From the NCBI GenBank assembly GCA_963623365.1, contig CAVFJY010000003.1, positions 1-64,000 on the forward strand: DNA of 64,000 nucleotides. The letters run 5' to 3'. The DNA comes from UBA2834 sp963623365. GTDB taxonomy: Bacteria; Patescibacteriota; Saccharimonadia; Saccharimonadales; Saccharimonadaceae. Under the pieces are notes generated by a model. That model was not told where the DNA came from. It did not search any database and saw nothing but the letters and a program-made list of their open reading frames with translations. The position numbers and the translations under genes were made by a program. Positions 8,560 to 16,801 of the stretch are shown in pieces (positions within the stretch are counted from its first letter, which is position 1; each line of letters begins with the position of its first letter).

Positions 8560-9254
8560 TTTTGCCCCTTTGTTTGTAACTTTTCGCAACTTTTGGCAAT
8601 TTCGGCGGCCAACTCGTCGATACTAACAAGGTAATGCGAATGGCGCCAGCCCTCTTTAACGATTAATTCAGAATTTTTCAACAAGGCATGCAGCTTTTCG
8701 CCTTGCCATAGTGGCGTAACACGATCTTCGCTGCCCCAAATGATTTGCGTCGGAGTAGTAATTTGGCCAATGTTGAGATTTTGGTCAGAATCAATCATAT
8801 TAGAAAGAGTTTGCTTCATATTTTCGGGCGCTTCACCATAGTCACTGGCATGCAAAACTTTATGTACGACTTTGCGCGCGAGCGGCACTTTTTTAAGCGG
8901 CGCAAAAGTCTTGGAAAGCTTGCGCATCATTTCACGTTTGCGCGATGGTTCATAAATGCCGGCAGCGTCAAGCAAAATTAAGCCACTGAGATAATCCGAA
9001 CCCTCGCGAGCGAGTAGATTCAAGAGAATGCGTCCGCCGTTGCTATGTCCGAGCGCAATTGCGCCTTGTGGCAGCTCTCGCTTGGCCCAATCGGCATAAT
9101 CGGCAACGGTAAAGACTTGGTCGGATTTAGTCCCTAGCCCTGGAACTCGCAGTAATTTAGCGTCGATATGTTGTTTTTTGAGCGCGCGAATAACATCCAG
9201 CCACGGCTCTGGTTGATAAGTCCAACCATGAATAATATATAGTTTTTGCATCAT
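8556..9254 (-). CDS. Alpha/beta hydrolase
   Basis: 232 residues with the alpha/beta hydrolase fold. The oxyanion HGW motif is at the N-terminus, the nucleophile elbow is GHSNGG (Ser about 90), the acid is Asp in WGSEDRVTP, and the base is His in GWRHSHYL. Such proteins are esterases, lipases or peptidases, and the substrate cannot be inferred. The start ATG overlaps the stop of the upstream MurF-like gene (ATGATG). It sits between two wall-synthesis genes, so a role in wall or lipid metabolism is a reasonable guess only. Confidence 0.85.
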   Translation of the reverse strand: MMQKLYIIHGWTYQPEPWLDVIRALKKQHIDAKLLRVPGLGTKSDQVFTVADYADWAKRELPQGAIALGHSNGGRILLNLLAREGSDYLSGLILLDAAGIYEPSRKREMMRKLSKTFAPLKKVPLARKVVHKVLHASDYGEAPENMKQTLSNMIDSDQNLNIGQITTPTQIIWGSEDRVTPLWQGEKLHALLKNSELIVKEGWRHSHYLVSIDELAAEIAKSCEKLQTKGQK

Positions 9255-10522
9255 TCTAACCCCCAACTAGCCCGACGTCGCCGATGCGCTTCATCTTGGC
9301 GCGCAAGCTTCTCGCGATCGCGCGGGTCGTATAGCATTTTTTCGATAATCCATTCAAGATATTGGCTCCCCTTGAAGATGACCGTTTCGCGGCCCGTCAA
9401 TTGCGCCTGCAGATACTCAAGCGCCGCCTGCGGTTTATCAAAGGTCTGAACGTTGGCGATTTTGCCTTTTAGTAGCGGATAAGTGTATTTTTTCGTGCGG
9501 CGACCAATCAGGACAATGTTTTCGACGCCGGTGTCCAGCAAAAGCTCAGCAAGTTTTTTATGCTCACTACTTTCCAGCTTACCTTGATCAATGATATCGC
9601 CAATCACTAGCCACTTGTTATCGGCTTGCAATACTTTCACCATATCAAGCACAGTTGTCATGCTGATAATATGTGCATTATAGCTGCTGTCGATAATCTT
9701 GATGCCTTTCTTGCCGCGCAGAAGATTACAGCGCGCCGGCGGCATTTTAAAATCTTTGAGCGAGTAGCTGAGCGGCTCGCCAAGATAATTCATTAACTCA
9801 ACCAACATCAACAGCTGCGTGGTTACATCACGTGGCATTGGCTCATGAAAAGTAAACTTGTGCCTGCCAAAATCAAAAATTGCCTTGTCGGGATAGACCG
9901 TATATCCCTGAAGCTGCGTATGGTCGACGGCGATGACCTCCGCTTTAATGTCCTGCGTGCATATCTGCATTTTGGCACTAGCGCCGTCAATCAAGACCAG
10001 CTTTTTAGTGCAACGCGGGATGGTCGAGAATTCATGCGCAATTGCCTCGTCGACATTTTTGAATTTGCCACGTTTTACCTCCTGTTCAAAGAAGACTGCA
10101 TGCGAGCGCCCAAGCGAAACCCAGCAGCTTACCTCTGGCTTGAGCCACTTGGCGATAAATTCGGCTTCGTGCGGGCGTTCACCGTCACATTCCACGATAT
10201 AAAATGGCTGGTGGTGACGGAATGTAAAAGCGCGCAGTGGAGTTTTAATGATTAGCGACAACCACTTGAGCTTACTACCAGTAATACCACGCATACCGAG
10301 AATATCAAAGGCGATGCCGAAGGCGGAATTGGCATTATGCGAATAATGCGCCTTGGTGCCGAGCTGACTCTCGATAAGGTTGAGCATGGTTGTCTTGCCG
10401 GCGGAACCTGTTACGATAATGATGCGCGGATGCCAGCGCTTGAGCGAAATGTTGGCAAAAAACTTAAAATAAGCGGCCGCAACAAAATAGAATTTCTTTT
10501 TTAGCCTGAAAATAATCGTCAT
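9251..10522 (-). CDS. MurF-like Mur ligase
   Basis: 423 residues. The ATP-binding core has a normal P-loop (VTGSAGKTTMLNLIE, about 38-52). The C-terminal half has MPPARCNLLRGKKGIKIIDSS, corresponding to the MurF 'GR.....G..iiDD.YNA' block (SSYNAH), and WLVIGDIIDQGKLESSEHKKL matches the MurF 'lGdM.ELG..s..hh' block. These features place it closest to UDP-MurNAc-tripeptide:D-Ala-D-Ala ligases. The N-terminal substrate domain is replaced by a short hydrophobic basic segment, so the exact substrate is not certain. A TATAAT lies 7 nt before the ATG, inside the end of the upstream gene. Confidence 0.82.
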   Translation of the reverse strand: MTIIFRLKKKFYFVAAAYFKFFANISLKRWHPRIIIVTGSAGKTTMLNLIESQLGTKAHYSHNANSAFGIAFDILGMRGITGSKLKWLSLIIKTPLRAFTFRHHQPFYIVECDGERPHEAEFIAKWLKPEVSCWVSLGRSHAVFFEQEVKRGKFKNVDEAIAHEFSTIPRCTKKLVLIDGASAKMQICTQDIKAEVIAVDHTQLQGYTVYPDKAIFDFGRHKFTFHEPMPRDVTTQLLMLVELMNYLGEPLSYSLKDFKMPPARCNLLRGKKGIKIIDSSYNAHIISMTTVLDMVKVLQADNKWLVIGDIIDQGKLESSEHKKLAELLLDTGVENIVLIGRRTKKYTYPLLKGKIANVQTFDKPQAALEYLQAQLTGRETVIFKGSQYLEWIIEKMLYDPRDREKLARQDEAHRRRRASWGLE

Positions 10523-11080
10523 TTATTTCATTATATCACGCCGCTTTAGCTCAAGCAGTACGGTTGGCACGGCTGGCGGCGGCGTAAAATATTGCGGCTT
10601 CAGAGGTAGACGGATACGCGGCGCGTAATGCACAAAAAGTTGCTTACCGAGTTGCGAGGTATAATGCCGATCGTTATTGAGCAGCTTGAGCGCAAATTGT
10701 TTTTGTAAAATAAGATAAATCGCTTCGGGCGGATTAGGCGCTTCGTCGAGCTTATGCAGAATTGCAGAACTGAGATGGAAAGGCGGATTGGCGAAGATTT
10801 TGTAGGGTTCATCCGGCAGCGCCAAGGTGAGAAAATCCTGCTCGATTAACTGAACATTTTCAAGCCCCGCTATATTTTTTCTTAGACGTTCGGCGGTGTC
10901 GTGGTCGGGCTCGACGGCAATAACTTTTTTGCAACGCTTCGCGAGTGCAGTCGTAATTACGCCTGAACCGGCGCCAATATCGATGACAATGTCGCGTTTT
11001 TTAATATTGCTGTGACCAATCAAAAAGCCCGCAAGCTTGGGACTTTTCAGAAAATGTTGAGAAAGTTGATATTTACGCAT
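10523..11080 (-). CDS. RsmA/Erm-like rRNA adenine dimethyltransferase, short form
   Basis: 185 residues. The SAM-binding motif I is VIDIGAGSGVITTALA, followed by VIAVEPD and the catalytic motif NPPFHLSS (KsgA and Erm have NxPY/F). LKPQYFTPPPAVPTVL matches the end of the Rossmann domain. RsmA and Erm proteins usually run to 240-280 residues with a helical C-terminal domain, which is missing here. The N-terminus QLSQHFLKSPKLAGFLI is typical of the family. It may be the RsmA that dimethylates 16S A1518/A1519 or an Erm-like 23S enzyme. Confidence 0.85.
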   Translation of the reverse strand: MRKYQLSQHFLKSPKLAGFLIGHSNIKKRDIVIDIGAGSGVITTALAKRCKKVIAVEPDHDTAERLRKNIAGLENVQLIEQDFLTLALPDEPYKIFANPPFHLSSAILHKLDEAPNPPEAIYLILQKQFALKLLNNDRHYTSQLGKQLFVHYAPRIRLPLKPQYFTPPPAVPTVLLELKRRDIMK

Positions 11081-11624
11081 CTTGCGGTAAAAATCCTAGC
11101 TGGCGCACGGCTTCATACATGGCGACTGCGCTGGCGCAACCAACATTAATTGAGCGCGTGCTGCCGAGCTGCTCGATATAGAAGGCGACGTCGGCTTGGT
11201 CGAGCAATTCTTGGGAAATGCCATCCGATTCGGAGCCAAAGACCAAAATCGAGTTAGGTTGGAGCCTAGTTTGCTGGAGCGGCTGCGCTTCGGGGCGGTT
11301 ATTGTCGACGGCGACAATCTGCATGCCGCGCGCATGTGCATCGGCAATGAATTCCGCCGTTGTAGCAAAATGGTCAATGTGGAGATATTTGTCTGTAACC
11401 ATTGCGCCGCGCCGATTATACTTACGCTTGCCGAGAATATGCACGCGAGTAACATTGAAGGCGTTGGCATTACGGACGATAGTGCCAATATTAAAATCGT
11501 GCGCGAGATTTTCGATGGCAATCTCGAGCGGAATGCGGGTTTTATCTAGCTCAGCTACAATTGCCTCGTTGGGCATGCCTTTGAATTTATCAATAAGATT
11601 GCGCGAGTCGGTCTCAGCTTCCAT
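11073..11624 (-). CDS. SpoU/TrmH-family RNA 2'-O-methyltransferase
   Basis: 183 residues with the SPOUT trefoil-knot fold. Motif 1 is HDFNIGTIVRNANAF, motif 2 is ILVFGSESDGISQELL, and motif 3 is RSINVGCASAVAMYEAVR. These proteins methylate the 2'-O of ribose in tRNA or 23S rRNA, and the target here is unknown. It overlaps the next methyltransferase gene by 8 bp, making a small RNA-modification pair. A -10-like TACACT lies 7 nt before the ATG. Confidence 0.92.
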   Translation of the reverse strand: MEAETDSRNLIDKFKGMPNEAIVAELDKTRIPLEIAIENLAHDFNIGTIVRNANAFNVTRVHILGKRKYNRRGAMVTDKYLHIDHFATTAEFIADAHARGMQIVAVDNNRPEAQPLQQTRLQPNSILVFGSESDGISQELLDQADVAFYIEQLGSTRSINVGCASAVAMYEAVRQLGFLPQDA

Positions 11625-11639
11625 GCTTTTTAGTGTAGC

Positions 11640-11990
11640 TTATTTTTTGGTAGATTTGCCAGATTTACCTGTTCTTGAGGTAGCTTTTTCGGCAGCCTTT
11701 TCGGCAGCTCGCTCGGCGATGCGCGCATCGATAAGCTGTTTTTCGCGAATACGAATCGTGATCACATCAATAATAAAGCGCACAAAAGACCAAACGACGA
11801 TATTAGCACAGAGCGCCGTGACGGCGATGAGCGGTAGAATAAGCATGCCGACGCCAACGGATTGATTAATGAGCGCACAGATGCCAGCAATCAGTACGGA
11901 GACAACTGCCATAAAAAGATAGGCCCAGCTGAGTAAAATTACCTGCTTGCGCCCACGATATAAGTTCATAAAATACTTAAACACGTCCAT
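11640..11990 (-). CDS. Small two-helix membrane protein, basic tail
   Basis: 116 residues with two strong transmembrane helices (about 15-38 and 45-72) and a C-terminal tail rich in Lys/Ala/Arg. No family recognised. It lies just upstream of the TrmH-like gene. The transcript is probably leaderless: TATAAT (11997-12002, preceded by TG) is 6 nt from the ATG. Confidence 0.65.
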   Translation of the reverse strand: MDVFKYFMNLYRGRKQVILLSWAYLFMAVVSVLIAGICALINQSVGVGMLILPLIAVTALCANIVVWSFVRFIIDVITIRIREKQLIDARIAERAAEKAAEKATSRTGKSGKSTKK

Positions 11991-11996
11991 ATCTTT

Positions 11997-12002
11997 ATTA
12001 TA
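11997..12002 (-). promoter_or_regulatory. Extended -10 box of 11990 gene, implied leaderless start
   Basis: TGATATAAT on the minus strand, with 6 nt between the box and the ATG at 11990. It is almost back-to-back with a plus-strand TATAAT at 12032. Confidence 0.6.
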
Positions 12003-12031
12003 TCATACTTTTGCTTATTTTGCAATAGTAG

Positions 12032-12037
12032 TATAAT
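12032..12037 (+). promoter_or_regulatory. -10 box for the small protein gene at 12066
   Basis: TATAAT with TTGCTT (12011-12016) as a possible -35 at a short 15-bp spacing. The expected start is near 12044, where an ATG opens a 10-codon frame (12044-12076) that overlaps the ATG at 12066. Confidence 0.5.
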
Positions 12038-12065
12038 GGAGAGATGATTTTTGCGAGATTTTTTG

Positions 12066-12263
12066 ATGAAGACTAAATATCAGGCCTACGAGCCGAAGAA
12101 ATGCTGGGTCGGCGAGACACATAAGCTTTGTTATCCTGATTTTGAAACGGCGGAAATGAGCGCGCGACTGAGCGAATCTGAGCATGGCTTGCCGGCAAAT
12201 TCTCTGACGGTTTATAAATGTGAGTATGGCGAGCATTGGCATTTGGCGCACCGACGCGATTAA
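12066..12263 (+). CDS. Small Cys/His-containing protein, unknown function
   Basis: 65 residues starting MKTKYQAYEPKKCW. A TTG five codons earlier is an alternative. It has a Cys/His pattern (C13, H19, C22, then YKCEYGEHWHLAHR) that could bind a metal, like small treble-clef or zinc-ribbon proteins, but this is inference. It is bounded by its own promoter and a strong bidirectional terminator, which supports a real gene. A possible 10-codon upstream frame (12044-12076) overlaps its start. Confidence 0.6.
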   Translation: MKTKYQAYEPKKCWVGETHKLCYPDFETAEMSARLSESEHGLPANSLTVYKCEYGEHWHLAHRRD

Positions 12264-12336
12264 ACTTGAGGCCGAAGTGCAGCGCCATTTTTGGCTGAGT
12301 CTGGGACGTAGTGAGGCCGCCACGCTAGTCACAAAC

Positions 12337-12369
12337 AAAAAACAACCCCGAAGCAAGGGGCTGTTTTTT
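12337..12369. terminator. Bidirectional intrinsic terminator
   Basis: An A-rich arm, CCCC, a 7-nt loop, GGGG and a T-rich arm pair almost perfectly, with T-tracts on both strands. It lies between the convergent small-protein gene and trigger factor. Confidence 0.85.
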
Positions 12370-12386
12370 CAAGAGCCAGACCTAAT

Positions 12387-13820
12387 TCAGTCTTTCTTGG
12401 CGGCGCTTTTCTTTGTCGCTTTTTTACCAGCCTTGGCAACATCCTTAGCGGCAGCTTTAGTAGTCTTAGCGCTTTTTGCGGACTTCTTGCCACCTTTAGC
12501 AGCGTCAGTCTTCGGGAAGGCTGGACGCTTAATCACCTTGGCATTATCTTTATTGAGCTCAATCAGCTTATCCATTGTCGCGTTAATGCGCATACGATTA
12601 CGGATACTATTCACAACCTGCGGATCGTTCAGCTGGGCGACGGCGTTCGCATCGTTCTTATAGACTGCACGCATCTCGGCGACCTGTTTCTCGACGGTGG
12701 CATCATCGACTTCGACTTTCAGCTCATCGGCCAACTTCTGCACAATAATCGAGCTGATAACACGGCGTTCCGCATTCTTGCGTACTTCTTCGGTCCATTG
12801 CGCTTCCGTCTGCCCATTCTGTTCAAGATAGTTCTCAATTTTCAGGCCACGATTTTGCAAATTACGGAGCATGTCCTCCTTAATCCGGCCAACTTGTTCC
12901 TCAACCAAAGTCTCTGGCGCTTCGGTTTTCGAGCCATCAACCAATTCATTCAAAAGGTCATCTTTATATTTCTCTTCTGCTTCGTGGTCGGCTTGAGCCT
13001 GAAGATTTTTCTTAATATCTTCGCGCAATTCAGCAAGCGTGGCAAAGGCGCCAGATTTCTTGGCGAGATCATCGTTGATCTCTGGCGTCTTAACTTCATT
13101 TACTTGCTTAATTAACACCTCAAACACCGTCTTGGCGCCGGCGAGCTCCTTGCTGGCATAATCTGCTGGAAAAATGAGGTCAAGATTTAGCTTCTCGCCA
13201 ACCTCGTGACCAATAATACCATCCTCAAAACCCGGGATAAATTGACCTGAACCGAGACGAAGATGATAATCCTTGGCGGAGCCGCCCTCAAAAGCGACAC
13301 CGTCTTTCTTGCCGGTAAAATCGATAATCACCTCATCGCCCGCGGCGGCGGCACGCTGAACAACGCTTGGCTCGGCATAGCTCTCAGCAATGCGCTTAAG
13401 TACATCCTCGATATCCTCGTCAGCCACGATGCGCTGTTCGCGGCTAGCTTTTAGCTGGTCGAATTTAGCGAGCTTAACCTCTGGCATAATATCAGCCTTC
13501 ACCACAATTTCTGCCATTTCACCAGGGATATATTTCTTTACATCGACATGCGGAATCGATACCGGCACAACATTCGCGTCATCAAATAATTTCGGGATTG
13601 CCGTGCGTACAGCGAGGTCTAAGGTATGCGAAGCGAGGTCGTTCGGGTTAACATGTTGCTCAACCACATTGGCAGGCGCTTTGCCATTGCGAAAACCAGG
13701 AATTTTTACGTCGCGAGCAAGTCGCTCGAGTGCTTTCAGGCGCGCTGGCTCAAAATCGTCCTTATTGAATTCAACTGTGAATTCAACAGACGTGCTTAAA
13801 ATTTTCTTAGTAGATTTCAT
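12387..13820 (-). CDS. tig: Trigger factor, ribosome-associated chaperone
   Basis: 477 residues. The ribosome-binding domain carries the signature PGFRNGKAP (about 40-48, family consensus GFRxGKxP). The FKBP-type PPIase domain (about 150-240) has VIIDFTGKKDGVAFEGG and GSGQFIPGFEDGIIGHEVGE. A long helical C-terminal chaperone domain follows. The last roughly 40 residues are an unusual Lys/Ala-rich tail (KKSAKSAKTTKAAAKD...). It folds nascent chains at the ribosome exit. The mRNA is probably leaderless: TATAAT preceded by TGC is 7 nt from the ATG. Confidence 0.97.
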   Translation of the reverse strand: MKSTKKILSTSVEFTVEFNKDDFEPARLKALERLARDVKIPGFRNGKAPANVVEQHVNPNDLASHTLDLAVRTAIPKLFDDANVVPVSIPHVDVKKYIPGEMAEIVVKADIMPEVKLAKFDQLKASREQRIVADEDIEDVLKRIAESYAEPSVVQRAAAAGDEVIIDFTGKKDGVAFEGGSAKDYHLRLGSGQFIPGFEDGIIGHEVGEKLNLDLIFPADYASKELAGAKTVFEVLIKQVNEVKTPEINDDLAKKSGAFATLAELREDIKKNLQAQADHEAEEKYKDDLLNELVDGSKTEAPETLVEEQVGRIKEDMLRNLQNRGLKIENYLEQNGQTEAQWTEEVRKNAERRVISSIIVQKLADELKVEVDDATVEKQVAEMRAVYKNDANAVAQLNDPQVVNSIRNRMRINATMDKLIELNKDNAKVIKRPAFPKTDAAKGGKKSAKSAKTTKAAAKDVAKAGKKATKKSAAKKD

Positions 13821-13827
13821 GCTAAAA

Positions 13828-13833
13828 ATTATA
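13828..13833 (-). promoter_or_regulatory. Extended -10 box of tig, implied leaderless start
   Basis: TGCTATAAT on the minus strand, with 7 nt to the ATG. The best -35 at 17 bp is TTATTC, which is weak. Confidence 0.6.
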
Positions 13834-13869
13834 GCATGAAACAGATAACAGAATAAAGCGTAGGCAAGT

Positions 13870-15465
13870 TTAGTCTTTCGAGATAATACCTTGGTCGTAA
13901 TCGGTGCGAAAATGGCGCAAAACGACGCTCGGTTCGACTTCGTGCTTAAGACCCGGATTTAAAATATCGTTCGGGTCGAAAAGTTTCTTAATTTTGCCAT
14001 AGAGGTCAAGCACTTCGGCATCAGTATAGCTACGCGTAAACATGGCAAGGAAGCGTCCTTCCGGCGCAGCGCCACAAACGGAGCCACCGACAGCATGAAT
14101 TAATTCAACATAACGACGCATGAAAGCAATCAATGTGCGCCGACCTTCGGCCGTCGACGGCGTGAAGCTAGGGCGAACGGTGAAAGTGTTAAAATCGGCC
14201 GAGCCATAAATCGCTAGTTTGAGCTTAAGCTCGTGCGCAAGAGTGGTAACTTCGTTGAGAAAGTCCACTTGCTGGTCGACGGGAATATAGGCGCCATCAA
14301 TAATCGGCAAATGGTAGCTAGTCGACGAATCATTCAAGTAAGCGACAACATTCTCATTAAAGGCAACAAAATCATCGGCATTCTCAGCAGTCTCCTCGAT
14401 AATGCGCATGTTTTTGGGCAAATGTTTTTTGAGCTTCTTGAGCTTGCGCCGACGTTCGCGGAGAACATCATCTTTGGCATTTGCAATAATTAAATAGCCA
14501 TCATCATTGGTTTTGCGGAAGATTTTAGAAGATTTGCCAGTATTTGGCGCTTCATTAAAGAGCTCGGTGTCATAGAATTCAATATCGGTAAATTTAAGCT
14601 TGCGCAGCTCATTGCAGACACGCGCAAATTGAGTGGCATTCTCGCATGGAATCGCAAGATAATTTGGCGACTCGAAAATCGGCTCAACTTTCAAAATAAC
14701 TTCGGTAATAATGCCCAGCGTACCCTCGGCGCCACAAAAGAGCGGCAAAAGATCGAAGCCGTGCTTAGTTTTGACACGTGTAATGCCCGCATAGCCGCTT
14801 TTATTTTGCTCAACCGGCGTGATATTCTCGATTACACCACGATGCGTCTCGATTAATTCATTAACAGCGCGATAGAGTTCGCCCTCAACATCCTTTTGCT
14901 TCAATTTTTTGCGCAGCCCGCGATGGCTGAGTTTTTCAGTCTGAATCACGGAGCCATCCGCCAACACTACTTCGGCTTGTTGAACAAATTCAATCATCGT
15001 ACGCGGCTCGGTATTATCACTCGCGCAAGCATTCTTCGAGAGCAGGCCGCCAATCGTTTCACGATTGTCGCCGACAATTGGCAATTCTAATCCAACTAAG
15101 AGCAGTGCTTTGCGTAGCTCGCCAATCGTTACGCCCGCTTGCACGCGCACGAGACGCTGGCGCACATCAATTTCCTGAATGCGATTCAGGCGCTCCGTCG
15201 AAACAACTAAGCCAGCGCCAATGCTCGAACCGGTTTTATTACAGCTGGCACCGCGCATGGTAATTGGCAGTGCCACTTGTTTGCTAGCAAGCTGATTAGA
15301 AAACTTTGCGAGTCGACGCAAATCCATCACACTAACAGGTACGGCAACCAAGCGTGGCCGATATTTTAAAAGCGAACGGTCGGTTGTATATGCCTCCAAA
15401 ATACTCGGCGCACTATACGCAACGCCGTCGATATGCTGATTGAGATAAATCGCAATTCGGTTCAT
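13870..15465 (-). CDS. FAD-linked oxidoreductase, GlcD/D-lactate dehydrogenase-like
   Basis: 531 residues. The N-terminal PCMH-type FAD-binding domain shows LPITMRGASCNKTGSSIG, GVTIGELRKALL and the NRETIGGLLSKNACASDN block. The middle has FCGAEGTLGIITEVILKV, the usual FAD-domain end. The C-terminal domain carries FDPNDILNPGLKHE, the hallmark tail of GlcD/Dld/alkyl-DHAP-synthase relatives. It likely oxidises a 2-hydroxyacid such as D-lactate, passing electrons to an acceptor that cannot be inferred. It has an AAGGGTGG ribosome binding site and its own promoter region (TAAAAT near 15490). Confidence 0.9.
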   Translation of the reverse strand: MNRIAIYLNQHIDGVAYSAPSILEAYTTDRSLLKYRPRLVAVPVSVMDLRRLAKFSNQLASKQVALPITMRGASCNKTGSSIGAGLVVSTERLNRIQEIDVRQRLVRVQAGVTIGELRKALLLVGLELPIVGDNRETIGGLLSKNACASDNTEPRTMIEFVQQAEVVLADGSVIQTEKLSHRGLRKKLKQKDVEGELYRAVNELIETHRGVIENITPVEQNKSGYAGITRVKTKHGFDLLPLFCGAEGTLGIITEVILKVEPIFESPNYLAIPCENATQFARVCNELRKLKFTDIEFYDTELFNEAPNTGKSSKIFRKTNDDGYLIIANAKDDVLRERRRKLKKLKKHLPKNMRIIEETAENADDFVAFNENVVAYLNDSSTSYHLPIIDGAYIPVDQQVDFLNEVTTLAHELKLKLAIYGSADFNTFTVRPSFTPSTAEGRRTLIAFMRRYVELIHAVGGSVCGAAPEGRFLAMFTRSYTDAEVLDLYGKIKKLFDPNDILNPGLKHEVEPSVVLRHFRTDYDQGIISKD

Positions 15466-15531
15466 AGGCCACCCTTAAACATTAATTCAATTTTAGCATA
15501 TTTAAAGCACGAGCAATATATGATTTTTACA

Positions 15532-15560
15532 TAAAAAATGCCCCGACACCTGGTCGGGGC
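15532..15560 (-). terminator. Intrinsic terminator after the 15585 gene
   Basis: On the minus strand, GCCCCGAC, a 5-nt loop and GTCGGGGC are followed by A then T6. Confidence 0.85.
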
Positions 15561-15584
15561 GGGGGTGGTTTGAAGGGTTAAAAC

Positions 15585-15959
15585 TTAGCGCTCGCTCACG
15601 CGATAATTGGCCAGCACGCGGCATTCATCGGCAATATCGGCGCGCATATCGCAACGTGCGACATGATAATCGGTGTTCTTGGTCGAAAAAATAAAATCAT
15701 AAACCGATGCAACCAAATCGCCTCGCTGTGCACGACTGAGTCGCCGTACGACCGACGTCGTGATACGACTGCCATTAGCAAAATTATCGCGATTATAGAC
15801 ATCGCCCTCGAGGCGGAAGAGTTCCGCACAATCGAACTCGATACAATCGCCATAATCCGAATCGCGGAAGAAATTCCAGATTTCAATCAAAATTCCGCGA
15901 CGCAGAGCTGGATCAATATCTTCTTTAAAAACGGGTTCCCAATTGGACAATACAGCCAT
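15585..15959 (-). CDS. Small soluble protein, unknown function
   Basis: 124 residues, starting MAVLSNWEPVF. This ATG is preferred over one two codons upstream because GGGAGG then sits 7 nt away instead of one. The protein is polar, with several Cys residues and patches such as FRDSDYGDCIEFDCAELF and SVVRRLSRAQRGDLV. No signal peptide or membrane segment is seen and no family is recognised. It is a single-gene unit between its own ribosome binding site and a strong terminator. Confidence 0.65.
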   Translation of the reverse strand: MAVLSNWEPVFKEDIDPALRRGILIEIWNFFRDSDYGDCIEFDCAELFRLEGDVYNRDNFANGSRITTSVVRRLSRAQRGDLVASVYDFIFSTKNTDYHVARCDMRADIADECRVLANYRVSER

Positions 15960-16114
15960 TTTCATACCTCCCTATAAATGTACGCTCTAAGAATTAACGG
16001 ATAGAGTATCCATTTCTAATTATATCACAGACTGAGGCGAATGTCAATGTAGCTGACACGACAGGGCTTTTATGCTGGCGGATTTTATGCTAAAATTTGC
16101 TCAGTCTTTAACAT

Positions 16115-16199
16115 GCGCGAGTGGTGAAATTGGTATACACGTATGCCTTAGGAGCATATGCCTTTCGGCGTGCTGGTTCAAGTCCAGTCTCGCGCACCA
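16115..16199 (+). tRNA. tRNA-Leu (anticodon TAG)
   Basis: 85 nt with a long variable arm, as expected of a class II tRNA. The acceptor GCGCGAG pairs with CTCGCGC, the anticodon loop CTTAGGA gives TAG, the variable arm is GCCTTTCGGC-like, the T arm has GGTTCAAGTCC, and the CCA end is encoded at 16197-16199. Confidence 0.97.
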
Positions 16200-16211
16200 T
16201 ATAGGCTATTA

Positions 16212-16243
16212 CCCTATAAGCTTAAGCTTGTGGGGATTTTTTA
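16212..16243 (+). terminator. Intrinsic terminator of tRNA-Leu
   Basis: CCCTATAAGCTT followed directly by AAGCTTGTGGGG forms a long stem (with some G-T pairs), followed by a T-tract. Confidence 0.8.
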
Positions 16244-16258
16244 TTATGCTTCGCACGC

Positions 16259-16690
16259 TTAGTTTTTGGCTTTGTTTTGCCCTTTTGGTATTAAGTAGCT
16301 AAAATATTCTCTTTTGCCAGACAGGACATCTTTGTAAAAATTATGTTTCCATTGAACGAAGTCGATGGCGTCTTGGATTTCTTGTTTTTTAAGTTCTAGC
16401 TCGCGTAGCTTGGCGTCTAAAATTTCTTGTCTTTCGGCTATAGAGGATTGCCCCTTTAGGCACAGTCCTAGATATCCTTTCATCTCCACAATGCTCATGC
16501 CGCACTTTTTGAGGCAAGATAGGCTTTTGATCCAATTGAGATCATTCTCGTCAAATACGCGATAATTGCTTTGATTTCTTTTGACGTTCGGGATTAACCC
16601 TTCGTTGCAATAGAATTTTAAAGCATCATAGGTTAAACCTGTCTTATTGCATGTTTCTTTCATTGAATATAATTTCTCTGTATCTACCAT
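16259..16690 (-). CDS. MerR-family transcriptional regulator
   Basis: 143 residues. The N-terminal winged helix (YSMKETCNKTGLTYDALKFY, with GLIPNVKRN and NYRVFDENDL) is classic MerR, followed by a long dimerisation helix (LDAKLRELELKKQEIQDAI). There is no Cys-rich metal loop of the CueR type. It is divergent from an aldo-keto reductase/flavodoxin pair, the usual arrangement for MerR regulators of aldehyde or redox stress (AdhR/NmlR type). Between them lies a 19-bp-spaced promoter with an inverted repeat. Ribosome binding site AGGAGAT. The gene is AT-rich like its partners. Confidence 0.93.
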   Translation of the reverse strand: MVDTEKLYSMKETCNKTGLTYDALKFYCNEGLIPNVKRNQSNYRVFDENDLNWIKSLSCLKKCGMSIVEMKGYLGLCLKGQSSIAERQEILDAKLRELELKKQEIQDAIDFVQWKHNFYKDVLSGKREYFSYLIPKGQNKAKN

Positions 16691-16727
16691 CTTTATCTCC
16701 TAATGCACTATTTGCAATAAAAAACTC

Positions 16728-16758
16728 TAGACCGTGTCTAACACACGGCTTTTATAAG
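16728..16758 (+). promoter_or_regulatory. MerR-type promoter with operator for the aldo-keto reductase operon
   Basis: The -35-like TAGACC (16728-16733) and -10 TATAAG (16753-16758) are 19 bp apart, the over-long spacing that MerR activators correct by twisting DNA. Within the spacer, CCGTGT-N5-ACACGG (16732-16748) is a perfect 6-bp inverted repeat. Confidence 0.75.
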
Positions 16759-16801
16759 CCGTAATGTAAATTGATAGCTTCGTCAATTTGGAAAGGAGAA
16801 A

